From Gleimia europaea ACS-120-V-Col10b (GTDB lineage: Bacteria; Actinomycetota; Actinomycetes; Actinomycetales; Actinomycetaceae): a DNA stretch of 64,000 bases. Where the stretch lies: assembly GCF_000411155.1 (NCBI RefSeq), contig NZ_KE150266.1, positions 1,054,001 through 1,118,000 on the forward strand, given 5' to 3'. Below the pieces are notes generated by a model that was given only the letters and a program-made list of their open reading frames with translations, did no database searches and was not told the DNA's origin. This document shows, piece by piece, positions 1 through 8,202 of the stretch. The position numbers and the translations under genes were made by a program. Within the stretch, counting starts at the first letter, position 1, and each line of letters opens with the position of its first letter.

Positions 1-910
1 CCTTGGTGTAAGCCGCTCCGGCAATTGTCGCGTAAGTATCAGTATCGAAGCCAAAGTTCACCGCAGTCTGCATAGCCTCACGGTACGTATCGGCATGAAG
101 GAGAGAATAAAAGACAATTTCTAACGTATCGACCACGTAGCCAGTCGCATTGAAATCACTTGGCGTAAGCCCGATTAGCTCTGCACTCAAGATCCGCCTA
201 TGTGCCGCCAGAGCTGTTTGCCACTCTTTGTCACCCGGCAACCAGTCCTCGTAAGGAAGAACAATAGCCGCTCGATACGCCTTCTCTACATCGTCTCCGC
301 GAAGAATTGCGCGAAGAAACTCACCATAGATGATGCAGGAAAGCGGTGAAATAGCGTGACCATGAGTGACGCGGGAAGCCTTACTAATGGTCTCCCACCT
401 CTCTTCACGGCCAGCTTGCTTCGCTAACAGGTAGAGCACCACAGGGAAGATACGCATAAGCGCGCCATTGCCATTATCGCGCTCACGAGTTCCACCACAT
501 TCAAGCGCCGGCACACCATTCTCAAAGCGACCAATCGCCATAGCAACAGTGCCGCCCAGACCAAAAGGAAAGTCGAGCGCGCTATATTCTCCTTTTTCCC
601 ACCACGCCACAAACTGATTCATCAGGTCAGTAAAATCCAGTTCGCCACCAGTGCGGATAATGGATTCCATCGTAGCCACGGCCATTGAAGTATCGTCACT
701 CCAGGCTCCGGCAGGAATTTTCTGCCCCCAATGGGAGTTAACCGGAATATCATCACCAGAACCACGCATCGTGTCCAATGAATACTGCGCTATTTCATCT
801 GCCAAGAGAAACTCGAAAGGAACTCCGAAAGCATCACCAGTAGCAGCCCCCAGCAACATCGCTTTTACCCGAGCTGCAGAGAGTTCATTTCGTTTGTCTA
901 ACTCACTCAT
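1..910 (-). CDS. ADP-ribosylglycohydrolase family protein (C-terminus off window)
   Basis: Reading from ATG at 910 toward the left edge gives about 303 residues with no stop, so the C-terminus lies outside the window. The order of motifs is that of the DraG/ADP-ribosylglycohydrolase family: an N-terminal GAATGDAFGVPFE segment, WSDDTSM near residue 70 (metal-binding SDDT), GNGALMRIFP near residue 150, and FGFDTDTYATIAGAAYT at the window edge (metal-binding DTD). Members remove ADP-ribose from proteins or hydrolyse ADP-ribosyl compounds in the cytoplasm using two Mg2+ ions. A GAGGT sequence lies upstream of the start. No partner ADP-ribosyltransferase is visible in the window, so the substrate is unknown. 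The family call is firm, the physiological role is not. Confidence 0.9.
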   Translation of the reverse strand, partial: MSELDKRNELSAARVKAMLLGAATGDAFGVPFEFLLADEIAQYSLDTMRGSGDDIPVNSHWGQKIPAGAWSDDTSMAVATMESIIRTGGELDFTDLMNQFVAWWEKGEYSALDFPFGLGGTVAMAIGRFENGVPALECGGTRERDNGNGALMRIFPVVLYLLAKQAGREERWETISKASRVTHGHAISPLSCIIYGEFLRAILRGDDVEKAYRAAIVLPYEDWLPGDKEWQTALAAHRRILSAELIGLTPSDFNATGYVVDTLEIVFYSLLHADTYREAMQTAVNFGFDTDTYATIAGAAYTK

Positions 911-1027
911 GACTACCTCATCCTAGTTGTCATTAAGACCCTGCTACCGAGCTAAAAGCACGCGCTTCCAATACGGTTCGCGCTTGATAACGTCTTCCAA
1001 TTTAATTTCGTGTCGAAAACTCGACGA

Positions 1028-1201
1028 TTAAGTACCGAAAATATCGACGAGGTATAGCTCCCCTTCTTGGGCTTTGCGTAGCTCCAGCTTACGATACTCA
1101 CCCGCGAGGTTACGTAGGCCAGCGTATGAGACCCAGCGCTGCCACAACCCACGTGCATTGCCGGATGCGGAACCAATATAAGGTTTCCCGGTGTGTCGAA
1201 T
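1028..1201 (-). pseudogene. GIY-YIG nuclease domain remnant
   Basis: One reverse frame encodes about 57 residues, TGKPYIGSASG then GLWQRWVSYA, ending in VDIFGT and TAA at 1028-1030. A conserved YIGSA core followed by a LW.RW.YA helix is typical of GIY-YIG nuclease domains that occur at the C-terminus of some DNA-binding or restriction-like proteins. The frame is closed upstream by TGA at 1202-1204 and contains no usual start codon, so this is a fragment with no N-terminus. It lies between the glycohydrolase and the siderophore transporter genes and fills most of that gap. Identification rests on a short motif and could be overturned by an alignment. Confidence 0.6.
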
Positions 1202-1244
1202 TCAAGGTGCAAAAGCCAACGGGTGGAAACAAGCTGTCAACCAA

Positions 1245-2972
1245 CTAGTTTATTTGGCTCCCAAGAAGAGAAGCGTAAGTGGGGTTGTTTTTGAGCTGCT
1301 CGTGGGACCCTTCAGCAACAATGCGCCCATCCTCAAGAACAATAATGTGGTCAGCAATCCGGATAGAAGCAAGCCGGTGAGCAATAACAACCGTCGTGCG
1401 ATCAGCCCGCGCGCGGCGAATGTTCTTAGCAATAGACGCCTCGAGGAACGGATCGATATTAGCTAACGGCTCGTCAAGGATGAGCATATCCGGGTTGCGC
1501 AAGAAAGCACGCGCAATCCCAACGCGCTGGCGCTCCCCTCCAGAAAGCGTGGTTCCTCTATCACCCACCCTCGCGTCAAGCCCGCCAAGCGAAGTCACCA
1601 ACTCGCTAATGTCCGCATCGGCAAGAGCCCGCCAAATATCCTCATCAGAAGCATTAGGGTTCGCCAAAATAAGATTATCGCGCACAGTTCCAGCGAAAAT
1701 ATGACAGTCCTGAGGCACCAGGGTCAACCTGTCGCGGTAGCGGTTCGGCTCATAGCCACGCAAATTCTTCCCATCGAAACGCAGCTGCCCCGAACGCGGA
1801 TCCAAATAACGCATAGCAAGATTAGCCAAAGTAGTTTTACCCGCCCCAGACTTACCAACTATCGCCACAGAACGTTGCGGAGTAGCAGTGAGGCTCACTT
1901 TATTTACCACCGGAAGGTCAGGCTGGTAGGCAAACATGGCGTTATCAACAACAAGGTAGTTTGCCTCCCCGTCATAGGTTGTGTGGTGAGGTTCCGGGAC
2001 AGCAGGAATCGGGTCTTTCACGTGAAGAATCGTATTAATCCGGTGCGCACAGGCACCGATCTCTCCCACGCGTCCAAGCATCCCCACCAACGTGGTGGCC
2101 GGCGTGGGTACAAGCCCCGCCAAAACCACAGCAACGGGAAGTATCGCCGCCTCCAAACTGCCATCAAGCACACGTCCAGTGAGAATGACTAACAAAATGG
2201 TAGATCCGATCGTGGTAACGATCATCGCGAACGCTGACTCCCACGCTTGCCGCATAGTTTGCGCATTTTTTGTGGCCTGCACTTGACGCGTCAAGTCAAG
2301 AATAAGCTGGTTTTGTTTCTCAACCATTCCGAGGGAACGCAACTCGCGTTGACCCTGAATGGAATCCAACACCGCAACCCGCAATTCAGCTAGTTGACTA
2401 CGCATATGTGTGCCCTGCATACGCTGAATGGGCATGAGAATGAAGGGGAATACGATCATAGCGATAGTGGGAACTAGCATGATCAGCCCGAGCGGCCCCA
2501 CAAAGCTAACAAGAATACCAGTGAACACTACTGGCGAGAACACCGCGCAGATTGCGGTAGACGCAGTGTGCGCATAAAACCACTCAAGCTGTTCCGCATC
2601 ATTCATGGCCGCTGACGCCACATCGCCAGTGCGTTTCCCGTGGAGCCCGAGTGGCGCGATTCGTTCGATAGCCCCATAGATGTGCACTCGCAAAGTGTGC
2701 AAAATTCGGTAGGCAACCTCGTGCGACCACCACACTTCAAACAGGGTACTGACCGCATGAACCACCACCAAAGTGAACAGCAAAGTCACCAGCGGCGTGA
2801 GGTCATGAGCCGGGTCAAGAATGAACCGGGTTGAAACCCACACGGACGTAACCGATACGCCCACAACACTGATTTGCGCCAAAGCAGTAACGATCGTGGA
2901 AGCAACGAAAAGAGGAACGCACTCGCGTAGCCGTTTCATCAGCGCAATGAAGTCGCTAAACGTAGAAAACAT
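1245..2972 (-). CDS. ABC half-transporter, permease-ATPase fusion (siderophore type, IrtB/YbtQ-like)
   Basis: 575 residues. An N-terminal domain of about six membrane helices (residues ~15-300) is followed by an ATPase domain with Walker A GKSGAGKTT (~375), Q-loop VPQDC, signature LSGGERQR (~480), Walker B MLILDEP and the H-loop IAHR. This fused layout belongs to exporter-fold ABC proteins. It starts 6 nt after the related gene at 2979-4715 ends, and the two should form a heterodimer. Beside a FecCD-type siderophore importer and an iron box, the best comparison is IrtAB (mycobactin uptake) or YbtPQ (yersiniabactin uptake), which have exporter folds but import ferric siderophores. Export of a siderophore or CydDC-like thiol transport remain possible; context makes iron the first choice. 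Confidence 0.8.
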   Translation of the reverse strand: MFSTFSDFIALMKRLRECVPLFVASTIVTALAQISVVGVSVTSVWVSTRFILDPAHDLTPLVTLLFTLVVVHAVSTLFEVWWSHEVAYRILHTLRVHIYGAIERIAPLGLHGKRTGDVASAAMNDAEQLEWFYAHTASTAICAVFSPVVFTGILVSFVGPLGLIMLVPTIAMIVFPFILMPIQRMQGTHMRSQLAELRVAVLDSIQGQRELRSLGMVEKQNQLILDLTRQVQATKNAQTMRQAWESAFAMIVTTIGSTILLVILTGRVLDGSLEAAILPVAVVLAGLVPTPATTLVGMLGRVGEIGACAHRINTILHVKDPIPAVPEPHHTTYDGEANYLVVDNAMFAYQPDLPVVNKVSLTATPQRSVAIVGKSGAGKTTLANLAMRYLDPRSGQLRFDGKNLRGYEPNRYRDRLTLVPQDCHIFAGTVRDNLILANPNASDEDIWRALADADISELVTSLGGLDARVGDRGTTLSGGERQRVGIARAFLRNPDMLILDEPLANIDPFLEASIAKNIRRARADRTTVVIAHRLASIRIADHIIVLEDGRIVAEGSHEQLKNNPTYASLLGSQIN

Positions 2973-2978
2973 GGCGGA

Positions 2979-4715
2979 TCAGGCTCCTAACTGTGCGTCG
3001 ATAAGCTGTGACCACGCGTTGTCTTCACCAGCCAGAATCTGGGGTGCACCAGCGCAGAGCACGCGGCCATCTCCCATCACCACAACGTGATCCGTTTGCG
3101 CAGCGGCATCCGTGCGGTGGGTAACCAGAATCAGCGTGAGGTCTGGGTAGGCGCGGCGGATATTGGAAAGCACAGTGGTTTCCGTCTGAGTATCCAACGC
3201 GGACGTAGATTCGTCGAGGATCAGCAAAGGACACTGGCGAATCAGAGCGCGCGCAATCGCTAACCGCTGCTTCTGTCCCCCAGAAAGATTATGAGCGTGC
3301 TCCTCAATCACCAGGTCAAGCACACTATCGTTCCCCGCTTCACCGCTGACATCCTGGTGCAAATCGTTAGCACAGACCAAAGTTAAGGCGTTCATCATCG
3401 CCTCGTCATCCGCTTTCGGATTAGCTTCAGCCAATATGGATCTGATAGTTCCAGGGAAGATGATGGGATCTTGCGGAACCAGGGTAGCTACCTGCGCAAT
3501 GTCCAGCTGGTCTGCTGGCACGCCTCCAACTGTGATCGTTCCACTGCCGGGGCGGTCAAAACCCATCAATAGCCCCAATGCTGTGGATTTACCCGACCCG
3601 GACAGGCCGACCAAAGCAGTTGTCTTCCCTGGTAGCGCGTCGAACGTGACGTTTGAAAGCGCGGGCTCCACAGTACCCAAGTACGTGTAGCTAGTATCGA
3701 TGAAAGACACCCCAGTGCCATCATGATGACGTTCAACCGCTACGGAGGATTTGGTTTGGACACCCTCTTGATCGAATAGTTCACTCATTGCTGGCAGAGC
3801 AGAAATCCCAAAGAAGGCCTCATGCCAACATGTTGACAATGCGGTGAACGGGCGAAACAACTCAATCGATAACAAAGTGATGATGAACAGGTGGCTCATC
3901 GGCATGTCCCCCGCCCGTATCAAACTGATAGCGATGACCAAACCAAGAGCAGGGCCAAGCACTTTCATCATGCTCGATAGGCCGGTCTCTCCCAGCGAAA
4001 GGCGAAGCTGGCCCATTGTTGTTGACAACAATTGGCGTGATTGCTTGGCTAGTTTCTCACCGTGATTTTGGGCGGCCCCAAATGATTTCAGCGTTGCCAT
4101 TCCCATCATGGCGTCCACAAAGTCCGCGTTGAGATCCTCATACGCGATCCAGTGGGACTGCCCCCGATCGGAAAGGGCTTTGTCCCATAGCCGTGGGATA
4201 GCGATAATAGCGACGCCGCAGATTAATAGCGCTCCCGCAATCAACGGGCTGATTGTTCCGATAGCTATTGTCAACCCTGTAGCGGTAATAACAGTGACCG
4301 CCAGCTGGGTGAAGTATTTAACGAAGTAGGGCTCCACTGCCTCGACCCCATCAGTCACAACCGACTGGATTTGCCCAGAACGGCCAAACCCCGCCCGCAT
4401 GGGACCGCGAGCGTCGATTTGTTCAAGGAGGGCTTGTCGCAACCGGCTTTTCACCACCAGTCCGGCACGGTTTTGTAACAGCTGCCCGCCCACCTGTACT
4501 AGTGGGCGAACCAAAAGCAAGATGACGATAGCTACGATCAGGCCCATCACTGTAGGCATGTGGCGGGTAGTGAGTAGTTCGTTGAACAGGATCGCATTAC
4601 ACACCGCAGTGGCAATGAACAAGCCAGAAACGAGGACGCCCACCAAAACGGCGGGAGCCAACAGCCTCACGGACAGTCCGGCGGCACGCATCACTAAACG
4701 CTGCTTCATGAACAT
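2979..4715 (-). CDS. ABC half-transporter, permease-ATPase fusion (siderophore type, IrtA/YbtP-like)
   Basis: 578 residues, the first gene of a two-gene operon. The start at 4715 is chosen because GAAGGTGG lies six nt before ATG. Membrane helices occupy roughly residues 10-300, then an ATPase domain with Walker A GLSGSGKST, Q-loop VPQDPIIFP, signature LSGGQKQR, Walker B LLILDES and H-loop VTHR. All catalytic motifs are intact, so both half-sites of the predicted heterodimer look active. There is no N-terminal siderophore-interacting FAD domain as in mycobacterial IrtA. The operon begins just left of the DtxR/IdeR-type box at 4769-4787 and faces away from the FecCD operon, so iron repression of both directions is likely. 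Substrate is inferred from context only. Confidence 0.8.
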   Translation of the reverse strand: MFMKQRLVMRAAGLSVRLLAPAVLVGVLVSGLFIATAVCNAILFNELLTTRHMPTVMGLIVAIVILLLVRPLVQVGGQLLQNRAGLVVKSRLRQALLEQIDARGPMRAGFGRSGQIQSVVTDGVEAVEPYFVKYFTQLAVTVITATGLTIAIGTISPLIAGALLICGVAIIAIPRLWDKALSDRGQSHWIAYEDLNADFVDAMMGMATLKSFGAAQNHGEKLAKQSRQLLSTTMGQLRLSLGETGLSSMMKVLGPALGLVIAISLIRAGDMPMSHLFIITLLSIELFRPFTALSTCWHEAFFGISALPAMSELFDQEGVQTKSSVAVERHHDGTGVSFIDTSYTYLGTVEPALSNVTFDALPGKTTALVGLSGSGKSTALGLLMGFDRPGSGTITVGGVPADQLDIAQVATLVPQDPIIFPGTIRSILAEANPKADDEAMMNALTLVCANDLHQDVSGEAGNDSVLDLVIEEHAHNLSGGQKQRLAIARALIRQCPLLILDESTSALDTQTETTVLSNIRRAYPDLTLILVTHRTDAAAQTDHVVVMGDGRVLCAGAPQILAGEDNAWSQLIDAQLGA

Positions 4716-4768
4716 GGTTATCCACCTTCGCGTGTCTGAAGAAAGCAGGACTAGCCACCAAACTTAAC

Positions 4769-4787
4769 TTAGGTTAGGCTTGCCTAA
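4769..4787. promoter_or_regulatory. DtxR/IdeR-type iron box
   Basis: TTAGGTTAGGCTTGCCTAA matches the 19-bp DtxR/IdeR operator consensus (TTAGGTTAGSCTAACCTAA) at 17 of 19 positions. It lies in the divergent intergenic region between the two iron-uptake operons, 54 bp from the left start and 70 bp from the small right-hand start, where a bound Fe2+-repressor could block both promoters. This supports the siderophore assignment of the neighbouring genes. Confidence 0.88.
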
Positions 4788-4856
4788 GTGCAGTTTGGCA
4801 TGTTTCTCTCAGCATGACAAGAGCGCACAGCTTTATCACACCAGCCAGGAGGGCTT

Positions 4857-5042
4857 GTGAACCCGCAGATTTTGCAGCGCAATGAGGTATGCGCAGGCAT
4901 CGCCCAGCTTCTAGAACAGATCCGCTTATCTGAGGGAAATTTGCTCCACGTCAGTGGAGGAACTGCTCTGACCGCGCAAATCCATGGGGGTTATGTTGCG
5001 ACAGCTAGTGCAAGCATGAAAGGCATGAGCGCACCATGTTAA
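4857..5042 (+). CDS. small protein of unknown function, coupled to the FecCD permease
   Basis: 61 residues from a GTG start with a strong GGAGGG ribosome site six nt upstream. Its stop TAA at 5040-5042 overlaps the ATG of the FecCD permease gene at 5036, an arrangement typical of translational coupling. The protein has no signal peptide or membrane helix. A middle segment, LLEQIRLSEGNLLHVSGG, looks like a soluble helix-strand fold, and I do not recognise a family. It is the first ORF after the iron box, so it is probably iron-regulated. It may be a real small protein or a leader ORF that sets permease translation. The good ribosome site and the overlap are the evidence for expression. Confidence 0.5.
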   Translation: MNPQILQRNEVCAGIAQLLEQIRLSEGNLLHVSGGTALTAQIHGGYVATASASMKGMSAPC

Positions 5043-6058
5043 CTAAGCGCTACCAACGCCTTGTCCTAGCCGTCGCATTATCTGTCCTGCTGGTGTGCGC
5101 CCTTGTTGTTGCGGTAATCGTAGGAGCCACTGACATCTCCCTGTCCGCAGCGCTCGAAGGTATAAAAACCACCCTATTTCACACGCCCACCAACGACGTT
5201 GACACCCAAATCATCGGGCAAGTCCGATTCCCCCGCGCTGTTCTTGGAGCAATAGTTGGTGCCGGACTTGGCATATGCGGCCTCATAACCCAATCACTTT
5301 TGCGCAACCCACTGGGCGACCCCTACATCCTCGGCATCTCGTCGGGCGCGTCTGCCGGCGCGGCCGCCGTAATCGTCCTGGGCACCTCCAGCAGTGTACT
5401 ATCCGCACTGGGCGTCACCATCGGCGCTTTTCTTGGAGCATTAGCAGCCATCATCCTCGTCAGCCTTCTGGCCTCGGCCGGTGGAAAAATCACCCCTACG
5501 CGCATCATTTTTGCTGGTATGGCAACCACCTACCTATTTTCGGCACTGACCAGCCTGATCACGCTCATGGCAAAAAACGCTGCCGGAACCAAATCAGTCA
5601 TGTTCTGGACGCTCGGCTCTCTATCCAACGCCAGTTGGGGTGACACCGCGCTTGCTGCCACCGTGGTCATTATCGCCCTCGCCTGCTTCACAATGTGGGG
5701 CAGGCGGGTGGACATACTCAACCTTGGCGACGACACGGCAATCTCGCTCGGGACAAGCCCCCGCCTCTACCGCAACCTTCTGTTCCTCGTCGTAGCCTTA
5801 ACCGTTGCCGTCCTTGTGTCCCTCACCGGAGCAATCGGCTTCGTTGGCCTCGTAGTCCCCCACATCACCAAACAACTCGTTGGCTCCACAACCCGAGCCG
5901 CGCTACCTATTGCTGCCTTGTGTGGCGCGCTCCTGGTTGTCATAGCCGACACCTGCACTCGCATCATAATCAGGCCCGCCGAAATACCTATCGGCATCCT
6001 CACCGCGCTTGTAGGAACACCAATGCTAATGGCTCTAATCAAAAGATATTCCAAATAG
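5036..6058 (+). CDS. FecCD-family iron-siderophore ABC transporter permease
   Basis: 340 residues and about nine to ten membrane helices, the usual size for the BtuC/FhuB/FecCD family. Recognisable family segments are VRFPRAVLGAIVGAGLGICG (~62-82), LLRNPLGDPYILGISSGAS (~88-106, the conserved NPL.DP.ILG.S.GA block), and GFVGLVVPHITKQLVG (~270, the GF.GL..PH.. cytoplasmic coupling region). It ends with a family-typical PAEIPIGILTALVGTPMLM. It forms the membrane channel that would accept ferric siderophore or haem from the binding lipoprotein encoded next, driven by the ATPase at 7075. As a single permease gene it should act as a homodimer. Confidence 0.93.
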   Translation: MLTKRYQRLVLAVALSVLLVCALVVAVIVGATDISLSAALEGIKTTLFHTPTNDVDTQIIGQVRFPRAVLGAIVGAGLGICGLITQSLLRNPLGDPYILGISSGASAGAAAVIVLGTSSSVLSALGVTIGAFLGALAAIILVSLLASAGGKITPTRIIFAGMATTYLFSALTSLITLMAKNAAGTKSVMFWTLGSLSNASWGDTALAATVVIIALACFTMWGRRVDILNLGDDTAISLGTSPRLYRNLLFLVVALTVAVLVSLTGAIGFVGLVVPHITKQLVGSTTRAALPIAALCGALLVVIADTCTRIIIRPAEIPIGILTALVGTPMLMALIKRYSK

Positions 6059-6077
6059 AAAACAGAAAGGACAACCC

Positions 6078-7070
6078 GTGATGATGAAGAAACAAATCAT
6101 CGCTGGCACTCTTGGCGTTATGCTCGCCGCCGGCGCGCTAACCGCCTGCTCAGAAACTGACAAGCCCAACAACAACGCCGAAAATGGCGCTATTACCATC
6201 AACAACTGCGGGGTAGAAACCACCTTCAACACGCACCCGAAGAAAGCCGTTTCGATGGGCGTAACCGGCTTGGCCTACCTGTTCGCCGCCGGCGCACAGG
6301 ACTCCATCATCGGCCGCGCCAACGAATGGGGCGAAGAACCACCAGCGTGGATTGGCTCAAAAGCTGACAGCATCGACGTGCTCTCCAACGAGTCCATCTC
6401 AATGGAAGCTCTGCTGAAACTGGAGCCTGACTTGGCCTACGGTGGCGGGTTCAGCTCTGAAAACTCCAGCCCCGAGGCAGTCGCAGCTAAAGGCATCCCT
6501 GCCGTCGTTGACGCACCAGAATGCGCGTACTTCTACCCGGATCAACCAGAAAACGAGTCCTTCGATGCGATCTTGGCAGAAGTGACCCAACTCGGGCAGC
6601 TCATGGGCACATCCGATAAAGCCGACGCCACTGTTGCTGACCTCAAAGCCCAACTAGAGCAAGTCAGCAGCGAAAAAATTGGTCAAGGACGCAAAGTTTC
6701 CTACGCCTACTACTACGGGGAAGACCCCGAGCTGTTCAGCTACGGCAACCAAGGCGTAGTAGGAGAAATCAACAAAACCCTCAACCTAGAAACCGCAATC
6801 GACCCGAACTACCATCCCCACCAAGGCCCTATCGCGCCTGAAGCTTTCGTCAAATCAGACCCCGACGTCATCATCGTGCTCACCGGCATGGGCGGGGCAA
6901 CAAAAGAAAGCTCGCTGGAACGCCTTGCAAAGATTCCCGGTTACAACGACATGAAAGCCGTGAAGAACGGCAACATCATCTACGCCGAATCAGCCGCCGC
7001 CTACGCCTCACCTACGGCAATCCACGGTGCCCTTGAGCTAGCCGCGCAACTGAAAGAACTAGGGAAATAA
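6078..7070 (+). CDS. iron-complex ABC transporter substrate-binding lipoprotein
   Basis: 330 residues from GTG at 6078 (AGAAAGG upstream). The N-terminus has a KK basic region, a hydrophobic stretch and the lipobox LTAC, so Cys about residue 24 would be lipidated and the protein held outside the membrane. The mature part has the FecB/PeriBP class III pattern: VSMGVTGLAYLFAAGAQDSIIGR near residue 60, SMEALLKLEPDLAYGG about residue 110 and a second lobe with EAFVKSDPDVIIVLTG about residue 260. It is 19 bp downstream of the permease and 4 bp upstream of the ATPase, completing a canonical importer. The ligand is not readable from sequence; ferric siderophore is favoured by the iron box. Confidence 0.92.
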   Translation: MMMKKQIIAGTLGVMLAAGALTACSETDKPNNNAENGAITINNCGVETTFNTHPKKAVSMGVTGLAYLFAAGAQDSIIGRANEWGEEPPAWIGSKADSIDVLSNESISMEALLKLEPDLAYGGGFSSENSSPEAVAAKGIPAVVDAPECAYFYPDQPENESFDAILAEVTQLGQLMGTSDKADATVADLKAQLEQVSSEKIGQGRKVSYAYYYGEDPELFSYGNQGVVGEINKTLNLETAIDPNYHPHQGPIAPEAFVKSDPDVIIVLTGMGGATKESSLERLAKIPGYNDMKAVKNGNIIYAESAAAYASPTAIHGALELAAQLKELGK

Positions 7071-7074
7071 ACCG

Positions 7075-7866
7075 ATGACTGATTCTCCCCTCAAGATAGA
7101 AAACGCTAGCGTCCGGTTTGGGGATACCCAAGTGCTCACCAACGTCTCTTTTGAGGTACCTCGAGGACAAATCCTCGGAATCGCCGGCCCCAACGGCTCT
7201 GGGAAAACCACCCTCATGAGATCCCTGTTCGCTGCGCAAAAACTATCCGAGGGGAGAATCACCATCAATGGCCAGGCACTGAACACGCTCAGTCCGGGCC
7301 AAGTTGCTAGACGCGTCGCAGTCGTTTCACAGTTCGAACAAGACATGGACCAAACCCGCGTCATGGACATCGTGCTACTAGGACGAGCGCCCCACCGCAA
7401 AGACATCCAAGGCTACAACGCCACCGACCATGAGATCGCCCGTGAATCCCTGGCTGCCGTCGGGATGAGCTACGCCCAGAACCGATACGTTCACACCCTT
7501 TCTGGAGGAGAACGCCAGCGCGTACTCATCGCCCGCTCACTCGCTCAACAATGCAAATGCATCCTTCTTGACGAGCCCACCAACCACCTCGACGTCAAAT
7601 ATCAGCATCAAATCCTGAGCGTCATCAGAGAAGTCAGCGACACCGCCGTCATTATCCTGCACGACCTCAACCTCGTTGCACGCTACTGCGACAACGCCAT
7701 CATCCTCAAAAACGGGCACCTGCACACCAAAGGCGATCCGGCAGACATCCTGACGCCGCAACTCATCCGCGAGGTCTACGGCGTCACCGCCTCCGAAGTC
7801 AACGACGCGGGCACCAAACAGTTCAGTTTCAAGCCACTGCAGGAACCGCTGCACCTCAACCGTTGA
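7075..7866 (+). CDS. iron-siderophore ABC transporter ATP-binding protein (FecE/FepC type)
   Basis: 263 residues with all ABC ATPase motifs: Walker A GPNGSGKTT (~38), Q-loop VVSQFEQDMD (~85), signature LSGGERQR (~143), Walker B CILLDEPTNHLD (~160) and H-loop ILHDLN (~197). The sequence VMDIVLLGRAPHRKDI after the Q-loop is typical of the FecE/BtuD/FhuC subgroup. It starts 4 bp after the binding lipoprotein stop and is the last gene of the operon. The dimer would energise the FecCD permease. An ABC-only protein is distinct from the fused half-transporters encoded divergently, so the locus has two transport machines for probably one class of ligand. Confidence 0.92.
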   Translation: MTDSPLKIENASVRFGDTQVLTNVSFEVPRGQILGIAGPNGSGKTTLMRSLFAAQKLSEGRITINGQALNTLSPGQVARRVAVVSQFEQDMDQTRVMDIVLLGRAPHRKDIQGYNATDHEIARESLAAVGMSYAQNRYVHTLSGGERQRVLIARSLAQQCKCILLDEPTNHLDVKYQHQILSVIREVSDTAVIILHDLNLVARYCDNAIILKNGHLHTKGDPADILTPQLIREVYGVTASEVNDAGTKQFSFKPLQEPLHLNR

Positions 7867-7958
7867 TAACCTGCAGGCAGGCACTCACTTTCTCCTCACC
7901 GAACAGCCGGCAAGCCTCCACCTTTTGTAATCGCCGCACGGTTTAGTAAACTGAGCGT

Positions 7959-8045
7959 GATCCCTCGCGTGACGGTATCACTCGAACCTCCCCAGGACCG
8001 GAAGGCAGCAAGGATACGGTAGCTCTGCCGGGTACGTGAGGGATC
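7959..8045 (+). ncRNA. ffs: signal recognition particle RNA, small bacterial type (4.5S)
   Basis: The segment holds the invariant apical hairpin of SRP RNA: GGACCGGAAGGCAGCAA with the GGAA tetraloop (about 7995-8011), followed by AGCTCTGCCGGG that closes the asymmetric loop bound by Ffh. Terminal arms GATCCCTC (7959-7966) and GAGGGATC (8038-8045) pair perfectly, giving a single hairpin of about 87 nt. A T-rich CTTTTA follows. The RNA works with Ffh to target membrane and secreted proteins. Exact ends are estimated from the stem. Confidence 0.95.
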
Positions 8046-8148
8046 CTTTTATGCTCAAACCAGCCCGTGATCTCAAACAGACCTCGAATTCAAACCTGCC
8101 AACGAGTTCAAATCAGTCCACGAGGCGGGCGCGCTTCCGTCCGATAAC

Positions 8149-8202
8149 TATCGGGCTCAACTACGAGGGAGCCCCTGTATCGGGCTCAACTGCGAGGGAA
8201 CC
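8149..8202. repeat. 25-bp imperfect direct repeat, two copies
   Basis: Two copies (8149-8173 and 8178-8202) share TATCGGGCTCAACT, followed by a purine-rich CGAGGGAGCC or CGAGGGAACC. The second copy overlaps the 3' end of the Fic gene on the other strand. Otherwise the 140 bp between the SRP RNA and the Fic gene holds nothing I can name. Confidence 0.5.

Noticed and set aside
952..1212. Open reverse frame of 86 codons over the GIY-YIG remnant
   Set aside because: The codons give no recognisable protein; the neighbouring frame carries the nuclease motif, so this frame is a shadow.
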